A stretch of DNA of 64,000 nt, taken from NCBI RefSeq assembly GCF_021083185.1, contig NZ_JAIGQB010000002.1, positions 558,001-622,000 of the forward strand. Direction: 5' to 3'. This DNA comes from Nocardioides furvisabuli (GTDB taxonomy: Bacteria > Actinomycetota > Actinomycetes > Propionibacteriales > Nocardioidaceae). This document shows, piece by piece, positions 33,801-44,034 of the stretch. Position 1 is the stretch's first letter; each line of letters begins with the position of its first letter. The position numbers and the translations under genes were made by a program. The notes below the pieces were generated by a model. It saw only the letters and a program-made list of their open reading frames with translations. It was not told where the DNA came from and did not search any database.

Positions 33801-35672
33801 CGGGAGCGTGCGCCCGTGGCGCAGCCCGAACTCGTAGATGTAGGTGGGCCGGCCCAGGCCCGCGAGCTCGTAGGGGCGCTCGTCGACGACCTCGACGCCC
33901 ATGGAGGTGAGCATCGGGAGCACCGTGCTCAGCGAGAGCGGCTCCCCGACGCGGAAGACCTTGAGGCGTGACTCGCCGCGGCGGTAGAGGCCGGACTGCT
34001 GATCCTGGTCGAAGAGCGCGAGGTCGATGCCCACCTGGCCCTCGATCGCCTCGATGCGGCCGAGGTCGGCGGACCCGCGCTGGGGGTGGTAGTCCTCCTT
34101 GTACGCCTCGGGGAACGCGTCGGCCCACGTCCGGGCCAGCCGCGACCCGCGGTCCTCGCCGTACTCGCTCACCACGGCGGCCATGAAGTCGTCGCGCCAC
34201 GATCGCGACGCCTCGGTCAGGCGACGCTCGAGGTCGGCGACGTTGATCTCGGGGATGTGGTCGCCCTTGGGCGGGTGGACCACGAAGTGCACGCGCGCGG
34301 TGGTGGACTCGTTCACGCGGGCGGTGAACTCGACGTGCTCGCCGCCGAGGTCCTCGCGCAGGATGTCGGAGAACCGTTCGCGCACGGCCGTGCTGTAGCG
34401 GTCGCGCGGCAGGTAGACGAGGACGGAGACGTAGCGGCCGTAGGTGTCGCGGCGCACGAAGGCCCGCAGCTGGCGTCGCTCGCGGGCGAACATCACGTCC
34501 TGCGCGATCGGGGCGAGCTCGTCGGGCGAGGTGTGGAACAGCTCGTCGCGGGGGTAGTTCTCCAGGGTGTCCATCAGCGCCTTGCCGGCGTGGCTGCGCG
34601 GGTCGAAGCCGGCGTGGTGCATGACCTCGGTGACCTTCTTGCGCAGCACCGGGATGCGGGTGACGGACTCGGTGTAGGCCGCACTGGAGAACAGGCCGAG
34701 GAAGCGGCGCTCACCGACGACCTCGCCGTCCGCGTCGAAGGTCTTCACCCCGACGTAGTCGAGGTACGCCGGGCGGTGCACGGTCGCGCGCGAGTTGGCC
34801 TTGGCCAGCACCAGGAGCGTCTTCTCGCGCGCCTTGGCCTTCGCCAGCGGCGGCAGCTTGGCGAACGAGCTCGACAGGTCCTGGTCGCTGCGCAGGATGC
34901 CCAGGCCCGAGCCGGCCACGGCGCGCAGCCCGCACTCGTCGGGCGCGCCCTCCTCGGCCTCGAGCAGGTACTCGCGGTAGCCGAGGAAGGTGAAGTGGTC
35001 GTCGGCCAGCCAGGTGAGGAAGTCGCGCCCCTCGCGCAGCTCGGCGTCCGCGAGCGGCGGGGGGTCCTGGTCGAGCTGGTCGACCACGGCGAGCACCTGG
35101 GCGTGCATCTTGGCCCAGTCCTCCACCGACTCGCGTACGTCGCGCAGCACCCGCTGCACGCCCTCGGTGATCTCCGCCGCCTCGTCGTCGTCGGTGCGGT
35201 CGATCTCGACGTGCATCCAGGACTCGGCGCCGGACTCGGCCGTGCCGGCACGCGGCTCGACCGCGTGGACCGCCACCTCCTGCAGCTCCCCGGTGATGTC
35301 GCGCTCGACCGTGAACTGCGGGTGGATCACCGCGTGCACGGTGTGGCCCTGGCGGTTGAGCTCCATGGTCACCGAGTCGACGAGGAAGGGCATGTCGTCG
35401 GTGACCACCTCGACGACCGAACGGCCCGAGGCCGACCAGCCGGAGTCGGCGCTGGTGGGCGTGACGACGCGGACCGCCGCAGTGCCCTGAGGCCGGGATG
35501 TGGCCAGCTCGTGGTGCGACGCGACGGCGCCGAGCAGGTCCTCGGGCGAGCGCTCGGCGACCTCCTCCGGCGCGACGTGCCGGTAGTAGGCGCGGAGCAG
35601 GTCACCCCATGCGGGGCGAGCCCGGGTCGCGGCGTCCAGCTGCTGGTCCTTGGTCTCCTCGGGCGTGGCCAC
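30807..35672 (-). CDS. gdh: NAD-specific glutamate dehydrogenase, large (about 180 kDa) type
   Basis: A 1621-residue catabolic enzyme converting glutamate to 2-oxoglutarate and ammonia with NAD. The long N-terminal region carries ACT-like regulatory domains (for example [19 protein letters not shown]). The catalytic core spans about residues 740-1240, with [40 protein letters not shown], the catalytic Lys region [13 protein letters not shown], and [12 protein letters not shown]. A C-terminal helical region follows. The length is typical of actinobacterial NAD-GDH. It pairs logically with pruA nearby for proline-glutamate catabolism. Stand-alone gene with terminator-like palindrome at its 3' end. 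Confidence 0.95.
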   Translation of the reverse strand: [1621 protein letters not shown]

Positions 35673-35747
35673 GCACCGACCATAGGACCCGCCGTGTGAC
35701 CCTCACAACAGGGGGGTGGAGGCTGTTGCTGGGCCATGATGGGCGCC

Positions 35748-36215
35748 ATGAAGAAGCTCTCCAAGCAGCTCACCTACGACGCCTCGGCCGACGCCGTGGC
35801 CGCCATGCTCGACGACCCCGCGTTTCGCGAGGCGGTGCTCGAGCGCCAGCGCGTCGAGCGCGGCTCGGTCGACATCGACGGCGACGTGGCACGGATCGAG
35901 CAGGTGCGCTCGGGAGACGACATCCCGTCCTTCGCACGGAAGTTCGTCGGCGACGAGATCGTGATCGTGCAGACCGAGACGTGGACCTCCGCCCACGGCG
36001 CCGACGTGGAGCTGGCCATCCCCGGCAAGCCGGGCGAGGCGGTCGGCACGCTCGTGCTCGTCGAGTCCGGCGGCACGACCACCGAGACGGTCGAGCTCGA
36101 CGTCAGCGTGCGGATCCCGCTGGTCGGGGGCAAGATCGAGGCGATGATCGCCGACATGGTCGGACACGCGCTCGACGTCGAGCACCAGGTCGGCGTGGAG
36201 TGGCTCAGCCGCTGA
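35748..36215 (+). CDS. DUF2505 (SRPBCC-fold) protein
   Basis: A 155-residue protein (MKKLSKQLTYDASADAVAAM) with the DUF2505 pattern: FREAVLERQRV, an antiparallel beta-sheet, VRIPLVGGKIEAMIADMVGH and a final helix. The fold binds hydrophobic ligands in a cavity; the ligand is unknown. The third ATG is taken as start because it gives the family N-terminus. Divergent from gdh; its last 11 bases overlap the convergent small membrane gene. Confidence 0.8.
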   Translation: MKKLSKQLTYDASADAVAAMLDDPAFREAVLERQRVERGSVDIDGDVARIEQVRSGDDIPSFARKFVGDEIVIVQTETWTSAHGADVELAIPGKPGEAVGTLVLVESGGTTTETVELDVSVRIPLVGGKIEAMIADMVGHALDVEHQVGVEWLSR

Positions 36216-36402
36216 CGTCCGGCCGGACCTCGTCCCCCGCCTGCGCCTCCCGCGCCTTCTCGACTGCGTCCTGGCGCCGGCGCGCCCGGACGACGAGCCC
36301 GAGCACCACGAACGGCCCGAAGGCGAGCAGCAGCGTGAGCGCCTGCTCGAAGGGATGCAGGGCGCCCATGTGCCACAGCGGGCGGAGGACGGGGTCGATC
36401 AC
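36205..36402 (-). CDS. Small single-helix membrane protein
   Basis: A 65-residue protein. It begins MIDPVLRPLWHMGALHPFEQ, has one membrane helix (ALTLLLAFGPFVVLGLVV) and a charged cytoplasmic tail (RARRRQDAVEKAREAQAGDE). The GTG start follows GGGGGAGGATGGGGGC. Function unknown. Confidence 0.65.
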   Translation of the reverse strand: MIDPVLRPLWHMGALHPFEQALTLLLAFGPFVVLGLVVRARRRQDAVEKAREAQAGDEVRPDVSG

Positions 36403-36439
36403 GCCCCCATCCTCCCCCACCCCGTCGGGGAGGGCGACC

Positions 36440-38080
<1,641 letters not shown>

Positions 38081-38126
38081 GGCACTGATCGTGTCAGAGA
38101 CCGAGCAGCGCCTCCAAGTGCCTGGG

Positions 38127-38471
38127 TCAGCGAGCGGCGAGGAGGTCGCCGACCTCCTGCGTCGCCCACCAGGCGAGGTCGTCGTCGGGGTGCGCGTCGT
38201 CGCGGTCGTCGACGTGCACGGCCACCACGTCACGCCAGGTCGCGGGCGCGTCGGTGGTGGCCGTCTCCACGACCACCACCACCCGGCGACGCTGCCCGTC
38301 GGGCAGTCCCGCCACCAGCTCCGCGGAGACGTCCGCGGCGGTCATCAGGGCGGCGTACTCGCTCTCCTCGCCGTCGTCCTCGGCCGGGACGGGGTCGACG
38401 AGGGACGGGCCCTCGCGCTCCCAGTCCTCTGTCAGCTTCATCAGGGTGCTGGGCAGGTAGCGACGGGTCAC
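38127..38471 (-). CDS. DUF6912-like protein
   Basis: A 114-residue acidic protein starting MTRRYLPSTLMKLTEDWERE and ending DDDLAWWATQEVGDLLAAR. A short protein family with the RxYLP start and a C-terminal WW/EL segment is common in actinobacteria (DUF6912, by memory). Function unknown. The GTG start overlaps the stop of the WS/DGAT gene, so it is probably expressed with it. Confidence 0.65.
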   Translation of the reverse strand: MTRRYLPSTLMKLTEDWEREGPSLVDPVPAEDDGEESEYAALMTAADVSAELVAGLPDGQRRRVVVVVETATTDAPATWRDVVAVHVDDRDDAHPDDDLAWWATQEVGDLLAAR

Positions 38472-39898
38472 TTCTTGCGTCCTCGGGGTGCGCGCGGGCG
38501 CGAGTCGGAGGCGGAGTCCTTGAGCTCCTCCAGCGACTCGAGCACGCACTGGCCGAGCGTGTCCGCGTCGGCGACGGCGTCACGGTCCGCGGTGATGCCG
38601 TAGAACACCCCGCCGTCGTAGGACGTCACACCGATGGCCAGCGGGTGGTCGGGCAGGAGCGGGTGGACCGGGTAGGACTCCAGCATCCGTGCACCGTCGG
38701 CGTAGAGCGGGAACTGCGGGCCCGGCACGTTGGTGATCGAGACGTGGAAGCCGTGGCGCAGCTCGGCGGCGGCCAGTCGCGAGCCGAGGGCGTGGAAGGT
38801 CGTCGGGGCGAAGCCTGCGATGCCGGAGAGCCTCCGCGCCGAGACGTTGCGGCCGTTGTCGCGGTGGGCCTTGAGGTCGTAGCTCACCTGGTGCAGGCGC
38901 ACGACCGGGCTCGCCTCGCTGACCGGCAGGTTGACGAGGTGGCCGGTGATCTGGGTGCCGAGCGAGGTGGCCTCGAGCTCGTCGTCGATGACCGACATCG
39001 GCACGATCGCCTTGATGGTCCGAAGACCTGCCATCGACTCCGCGCGTGCCATCAGCCAGCCACGCAGACCGCCGGCGATCGTGGCGAGGATGACGTCGTT
39101 GACGGTGCCGCCGTGGACCTCGCGGATCGTGCGGTAGTCGGCCAGCTCGGTGCGCACGGCGACGAAGCGGCGCTGCTGCGAGAGCTTGCGGTGCACCGGC
39201 GTGGAGTGCACCGGGCCGCGCCCGGCGAGCGCGCTCGCGACCTCCGCGACGCGGGCGCCGGAGGCCGAGGCTTGCCGCCCGACCGCCTCGGCGTTGGCCC
39301 GGGTCGTCGACCACAGCGTGCGGGGGCTCTCGAGGCTGTCGGTCACCGCGTTGAGCGCGACCGCCACCGGACCGGCCGTGCGCCGGGGGCGCCAGTCGTC
39401 GTCGTGCCCGAGGGTCGAGCGGTCGGGCGAGGTGTCGAGCAGCACCTGCCCGATGTCCACGGTCTCGCGACCGTCGACGAGGATCTGGTGGCTCTTGGTG
39501 AGCAGTGCGATCCGTCCGTGGGCCAGGCCCTCGACGAAGTAGCACTCCCACAGCGGACGGCTGCGGTCGAGCGGGCGCGAGGCGATGCGGGCGACGAGCT
39601 CGCGGAGCTGGTCCATCGTGCCCGGACGCGGCAGCGCGGAGCGGCGCACGTGGTAGCCGAGGTCGAAGTTCTCGTCGTCCACCCAGGCCGGGTTGGCCAG
39701 CCGCCCCGGCACCACCTGCAGCCGCTGGCGGTAGCGCGGCACGAACGCGATGCGGTCGGCGATCAGCTCGACCAGCCGGTCGTGGTCGAAGCCGGAGTCG
39801 CCCGGGTCGAAGATCTCGACCGTGGCGTTGTGCATGGGCGTCGTCGGGGACTCGGCGGCCAGGATCGCCAGGTCCCGCGCCCCGAGCCGATCACTCAT
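38468..39898 (-). CDS. Wax ester synthase/diacylglycerol acyltransferase
   Basis: A 476-residue WS/DGAT family acyltransferase, which esterifies fatty alcohol or diacylglycerol with acyl-CoA to make storage lipid. The N-terminal ARDLAILAAESPTTPMHNAT and the DENFDLGYHVRRSALPRPG segment are typical; the family block near the end reads ITNVPGPQFPLYADG. The active motif HHxxxDG appears as SHQILVDG (near residue 140), keeping the catalytic second His and Asp but not the first His. A second family motif, GGTVNDVILATIAG, is present. Confidence 0.88.
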   Translation of the reverse strand: MSDRLGARDLAILAAESPTTPMHNATVEIFDPGDSGFDHDRLVELIADRIAFVPRYRQRLQVVPGRLANPAWVDDENFDLGYHVRRSALPRPGTMDQLRELVARIASRPLDRSRPLWECYFVEGLAHGRIALLTKSHQILVDGRETVDIGQVLLDTSPDRSTLGHDDDWRPRRTAGPVAVALNAVTDSLESPRTLWSTTRANAEAVGRQASASGARVAEVASALAGRGPVHSTPVHRKLSQQRRFVAVRTELADYRTIREVHGGTVNDVILATIAGGLRGWLMARAESMAGLRTIKAIVPMSVIDDELEATSLGTQITGHLVNLPVSEASPVVRLHQVSYDLKAHRDNGRNVSARRLSGIAGFAPTTFHALGSRLAAAELRHGFHVSITNVPGPQFPLYADGARMLESYPVHPLLPDHPLAIGVTSYDGGVFYGITADRDAVADADTLGQCVLESLEELKDSASDSRPRAPRGRKK

Positions 39899-40048
39899 GC
39901 ACGTGCTCGCTGCGCTCGCTCATGGGGTTCGCCCCTTCCTGAGGCCGAGTCGTCGTTGGCTTGTCCCGCATGGGATTCTGGCAGAGGCGCGGGCACGGCG
40001 TGAGCCGTGGCCACCGCCACTCGTGGAAGAGCCTGAAGGAGAAGCCCT

Positions 40049-40504
40049 GTGTCCGGTCGCGGTCTCGCGCGCCTCGTCCCCCTCGTCCTCGTCCTCGCCG
40101 GGAGCCTCAGCGCCTGCGGTGAGGACGCCGATCCCTCGACCGGCAGCCCGGCGGCGAGCGAGTCTCCCAGCTCCTCGACCAGCTCCTCGACCAGCTCCTC
40201 GACCCCCGAGGACGAGTCCGGCGGCGACGACACCGAGGGCGACACCGTGACCCTCGAGGTGACCCGCGAGGGTGACACCTTCACGCCGAACGGTGAGCGC
40301 GTCGAGCTCGCCGTCGGCCAGACGCTCGTCCTGCGGCTCACCGCCGACGAGGCCGGCGGGCTCCACGTCCACAGCACCCCGGAGCAGGACCTGGTCTACG
40401 AGGCCGGTACCTCCGAGCACGAGATCACCGTCGACCGTCCCGGCGTGGTCGAGGTCGAGAGCCACGACCCCGACTCGATCGTGCTCCAGCTCGAAGTCCG
40501 TTGA
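40049..40504 (+). CDS. Cupredoxin-like lipoprotein
   Basis: A 151-residue exported lipoprotein. The signal sequence ends in LSAC (lipobox, Cys near residue 23), then a Ser/Thr/Glu-rich linker, then a beta-rich domain (about 65-151) with GLHVHSTPEQD and EITVDRPGVVEVESHDP, similar to cupredoxin folds. A full copper-ligand set is not obvious. The GTG follows AAGGAGAAGCCCT. Its stop overlaps the TTG of the next gene. This pair resembles the FedA/FedB proteins annotated as fenitrothion hydrolase in some genomes; the natural role is unknown. Confidence 0.75.
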   Translation: MSGRGLARLVPLVLVLAGSLSACGEDADPSTGSPAASESPSSSTSSSTSSSTPEDESGGDDTEGDTVTLEVTREGDTFTPNGERVELAVGQTLVLRLTADEAGGLHVHSTPEQDLVYEAGTSEHEITVDRPGVVEVESHDPDSIVLQLEVR

Positions 40505-41835
40505 GCCCGGGCGCCGGCGGCGCGATCTCGGCCCACGGGCTGGGCGGCGCCAAGGACCTCCCGATCCCCTCCGAGCTGGCCATCGCCGGCGCGGTCGCCG
40601 CGCTGGTCGTCTCCTTCACCGTCCTGGCGGTCGCGTGGCGTGAGCCGCGCTACGACGCCGCGACCAGCGGCAGGCCGGCACCCGCCTGGCTCGACCGGCT
40701 CGTGTCCTCGCAGGCGTCGACCGTCGCCGCCCGGGTGCTGGGCATGGCGTTCTTCCTCTACGTCGGGGCCGCGGCCGTCTTCGGCAAGGACAGCCTCATC
40801 AATCCCTTCCTCGGCACCTTCTACGTGCTGCTGTGGGTCGGGCTGGTCCCCGCGTCCCTGGTGTTCGGCGAGTTCTTCAAGGCCGTGAGCCCGGCCCGAA
40901 CGATCGCGATGCTCTTCGCCAGGATCTCCGGCGTCCCCGGGGGACAGGGCCTGTACGCCTACCCCGCGCGCCTGGGCTACTGGCCCGCGGCGGCGGGGCT
41001 CTTCGCCTTCGTATGGCTCGAGCTGGTCTACCCCGGCTCCACCGACCTGGGCCCTGTGCGTCTGTGGGTCGCGGCCTACCTCGGCATCATGCTGATCGGC
41101 TCCGCAGTGTGGGGCACGACGTTCCTCGCCCGTGCCGACCCGTTCGAGGTCTACTCCTCTCTCGTCGCCAAGCTGTCGGTCTGGGGCCGCCGCGACGGGG
41201 TGCTCGTGATCCGCAGCCCGCTCGCCAACCTCGACACGTTGGTCGCGCGCCCGGGCCTGGTCGCCGTCGTCGGCATCCTCCTCGGCAGCACGGCCTTCGA
41301 CTCCTTCCGCGAGTCGACGCCGTGGCTCCAGCTCGTGCAGTCGATGTCGGCGTCACGGGTGCTGCCCGACACCCTGGCCCTGGTGTGCTTCTCCGCCGGC
41401 GTCGCACTGGTGCTGACGCTGGCCACGATGGCCACGGGCGTCACCAGCGAGACCCCGCGCCGGGCGCTGCCGGACCTCTTCGCCCACTCGGTCGTGCCGA
41501 TCATCGTGGGCTACATCGTCGCCCACTACCTGACCTACTTCTTCGAGTACGGCCAGCAGACGCTGATCCAGCTGAGCGACCCGTTCAGCCGCGGTGACGA
41601 CTACCTCGGCACGGCCGACCTGCAGATCAACTACTGGCTGTCGATGCACCCGACGTTCCTCGCGGTGACGAAGGTCGTGGCGGTCGCGCTCGGGCACGTC
41701 GTCGGTGTCGTCGCAGCACACGACCGCGCGATCAAGCTGCTCCCCCGGCGCCACCAGCTGACCGGTCAGCTCCCGCTGCTCGTGGCCATGGTCGGCTTCA
41801 CCGTGGGCGGGCTCTACCTGTTGTTCGCAGCCTGA
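40501..41835 (+). CDS. Polytopic membrane protein paired with the cupredoxin-like lipoprotein (FedB-like)
   Basis: A 444-residue integral membrane protein with about 10-11 helices. It starts MSPGAGGAISAHGLGGAKDL, a small-residue/His segment, then IPSELAIAGAVAALVVSF. GTTFLARADPFEVYSSL and HYLTYFFEYGQQTLIQLSDP are conserved-looking loops. TTG start overlapping the lipoprotein stop shows coupling. Homologs are annotated by similarity to fenitrothion hydrolase FedB, which may not be the native function; a copper-linked or envelope role is inferred from its partner. The 3' end overlaps the convergent RTX gene by 22 bases. Confidence 0.75.
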   Translation: MSPGAGGAISAHGLGGAKDLPIPSELAIAGAVAALVVSFTVLAVAWREPRYDAATSGRPAPAWLDRLVSSQASTVAARVLGMAFFLYVGAAAVFGKDSLINPFLGTFYVLLWVGLVPASLVFGEFFKAVSPARTIAMLFARISGVPGGQGLYAYPARLGYWPAAAGLFAFVWLELVYPGSTDLGPVRLWVAAYLGIMLIGSAVWGTTFLARADPFEVYSSLVAKLSVWGRRDGVLVIRSPLANLDTLVARPGLVAVVGILLGSTAFDSFRESTPWLQLVQSMSASRVLPDTLALVCFSAGVALVLTLATMATGVTSETPRRALPDLFAHSVVPIIVGYIVAHYLTYFFEYGQQTLIQLSDPFSRGDDYLGTADLQINYWLSMHPTFLAVTKVVAVALGHVVGVVAAHDRAIKLLPRRHQLTGQLPLLVAMVGFTVGGLYLLFAA

Positions 41836-42692
41836 CGCGCAGGAGGGGCGACCGGACCGTAGGGCCAGCCGGCCGGCAGCTCGGTCACGGTCATGACGAA
41901 CTCGCAGGTGCCGTAGGGGTCCACGATGTCCAGCGGGTCGCGCCAGCCGACGAAGACGACCCGGTCGGACTGACCCTGCTCCTGGCCGCCGTCGTCGCAT
42001 CGGATCTTGTCGACGAAGCCGTCGGGAAGGACGTAGATCGTGTCGTTGCCCTGCTCGGTGAAGACCTTGTCGGCGCCCGGGCCGAGGAAGACGACGTCGT
42101 CGCCCTCGTCGCCCTTGATCAGCCAGTCGTGGCCCTCGCCGTCGATGAGCACGTCGTTGCCGGCGCCGCCCTGGATGGCGCCGTCGTCACCCGGGCCACC
42201 GTCGATCCAGTCGTTGCCCGCGCCGCCGATCATCTTGTCGGAGCCCTCGCCGCCGATGAGGCGGTCGTCGCCGTCGTTTCCTCCGAGGAGGTCGTTGCCG
42301 GCCTCGCCGTAGACGGTGTCGTTGCCCTTGCTGGCAGCCAGGATGTCGTCACCCTCGCCGCCGTACATCACGTCGTCGCCCTGGCCGCCGTCGATCTTGT
42401 CGTCACCGAGGCCGCCCGCGGCCCAGTCGTCGCCGGGCTGCAGGGTGATCCAGTCGTTCCCGCCGTCGCCGTAGACGACGTCGTGGCCCTTGCCGGCGTA
42501 GATCGTGTCGTCACCACCGTAGCCGCGCACGCGGTCGCGGCCACCGAGGGACATGATCCGGTCCGCCTTGGCCCGACCCAGGATGACGTCGTTGGTCGTG
42601 GTGCCGCGCGCCACGGGCGCTGCGAGGGCCGGCGTGGCGGTCAGGGCAAGCGCCGTCAGGGCGAGGACGCCGGCGCGAGGGGTAGATATCAC
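41814..42692 (-). CDS. Secreted RTX (hemolysin-type) calcium-binding repeat protein
   Basis: A 292-residue exported protein with a signal peptide (ALTALALTATPALAAP) and about nine GGxGxDxhx-like nonapeptides from residue 45 to 200 (for example GGDGNDWITL-type and GGEGDDILAAS units). These wind into a calcium-filled beta-roll. The C-terminal 60 residues have two cysteines (IRCDDG and GTCEFV). No lipase or protease domain, so it is probably structural or adhesive. GTG start with AAGGAGAACCCAC. A short AT-rich stretch before it (about 42715-42745) probably holds the promoter and differs from the GC-rich surroundings. Confidence 0.88.
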   Translation of the reverse strand: MISTPRAGVLALTALALTATPALAAPVARGTTTNDVILGRAKADRIMSLGGRDRVRGYGGDDTIYAGKGHDVVYGDGGNDWITLQPGDDWAAGGLGDDKIDGGQGDDVMYGGEGDDILAASKGNDTVYGEAGNDLLGGNDGDDRLIGGEGSDKMIGGAGNDWIDGGPGDDGAIQGGAGNDVLIDGEGHDWLIKGDEGDDVVFLGPGADKVFTEQGNDTIYVLPDGFVDKIRCDDGGQEQGQSDRVVFVGWRDPLDIVDPYGTCEFVMTVTELPAGWPYGPVAPPARQAANNR

Positions 42693-42746
42693 GTGGGTTC
42701 TCCTTGGAATCAGAACCCAATCTAAGTTAAATCTTGAGGTTTGGCG

Positions 42747-44030
42747 TCATTTTCGCCGGGTTGGCCTTCGGCGTGCGCGAGAGCTCCTCCTGACGCGCCG
42801 CTCCTCGGGCGTGACCGACTCCGGAAAGACCGCATCGGTGAGCGTGGCCAGGGCCTGCCCCAGCGCCGAGTCCCCGACGTCCCGCACCGGCAGCCCCGCC
42901 ACCAGGGCACGGTCCAGACCAGGTCGGTCCTCGGGCAGGAAGTGCAGTCCCGCGGCCCGCGTGAACCCCTCGACCATGCCGGCGATCTCCTTCTCCGACC
43001 ACCCGATCGAGGGGCGCATCCGGTTGACGACGACCCGCACCGGGGCGGCGTACGCCTGCGCGCGCAGGTCCACCAGCCCGCGGGCCAGCCGCGCCAGGCC
43101 GACCGGGTCGGCGGCGCCCACCACCACGATCTCGTCGGCCTGCTCGAGGGCGGTCAGCGTCAGGGCGTTGCGGCCGGGACGCCCACCGAAGTCGGACGCC
43201 GTGTCGTCCTCGAGGCAGAAGCCCGTGTCGACGACGACGTGGCCGAGGTCGCGCGAGCGCTCGAGGAGCTGCTCGACCTGCGCGGCCCGGACCTCGCGCC
43301 ACCGGTCCGCCCGCGGGAGGCCGGTGACCACTGCGAGGTGGTCACCCATTCCTCGGCACACCGAGGGCAAGCGCTCTCCGAGGTGTCCGGCTGCCGCCAG
43401 CCGCGCCGCCGACAGCAGGCCCGAGACCTCGTCGAGGATCCCGAGCTGCTGGGCCACCGCACCCCCGTAGGGGTCGAGATCGGCCAGGACCACGTCCGTG
43501 TCGCGGCCCGCGAGCTCGCAGGCGACGTGGGTGGCGACGGTCGTCCGCCCCGGGGCGCCGGCGGGGCCCCAGACGGCCACCACCCGACCCCCTTCCGTCG
43601 CGGACGCCGCCGGGGTGAGGTCGGACCCCGGCCGGTCGGGTGCGGGGTCGGCGGGTCGCACCCCGGTGTCGGCCGCGTCCTCGACGACCACCACGACGTC
43701 GGGCAGCGTCGAGAGCTCCCCCGAGCCCACCACCGCAGCCACCCCCAACCGCTGAGCGCGTTCGCGGACGTCGACGTCGCTCGAGGCCGACGTGGTCACG
43801 GCGACCGGGCGCACGCCGTGGCGCCGCAGGTGCGACACCGATGCCGGGTCCAGCCCGGGGGCATCGAGGGACACGACCGCGACGTCGGCCTGCCCGCTGG
43901 ACACCGCTGCGAGCAGGTCGTCCACGTCGACGCAGCGCTTGAGCACGACGACACCCGGGCGGGTCTCGAGGTCCGCCAGGGCGGGTGACTCCCAGGCCTC
44001 GCCCGCAGCCATGACGAGCACGCAGATCAC
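42747..44030 (-). CDS. TadZ/CpaE-like localization ATPase
   Basis: A 427-residue protein with an N-terminal receiver-like domain (about 1-120) and a ParA/MinD-type ATPase domain. The deviant Walker A is VWGPAGAPGRTTVATHVA near residue 150; DVVLADLDPYGG follows, then HVVVDTGFCLEDD. TadZ/CpaE proteins position the Tad pilus machine at the pole. The basic tail (RRVRRSSRARRRPTRRK) is unusual. GTG start (VICVLVMAAGE) follows the SAF-domain gene by four bases. The rest of the Tad operon is at 2815-17599. Confidence 0.85.
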   Translation of the reverse strand: MICVLVMAAGEAWESPALADLETRPGVVVLKRCVDVDDLLAAVSSGQADVAVVSLDAPGLDPASVSHLRRHGVRPVAVTTSASSDVDVRERAQRLGVAAVVGSGELSTLPDVVVVVEDAADTGVRPADPAPDRPGSDLTPAASATEGGRVVAVWGPAGAPGRTTVATHVACELAGRDTDVVLADLDPYGGAVAQQLGILDEVSGLLSAARLAAAGHLGERLPSVCRGMGDHLAVVTGLPRADRWREVRAAQVEQLLERSRDLGHVVVDTGFCLEDDTASDFGGRPGRNALTLTALEQADEIVVVGAADPVGLARLARGLVDLRAQAYAAPVRVVVNRMRPSIGWSEKEIAGMVEGFTRAAGLHFLPEDRPGLDRALVAGLPVRDVGDSALGQALATLTDAVFPESVTPEERRVRRSSRARRRPTRRK

Positions 44031-44034
44031 GACC

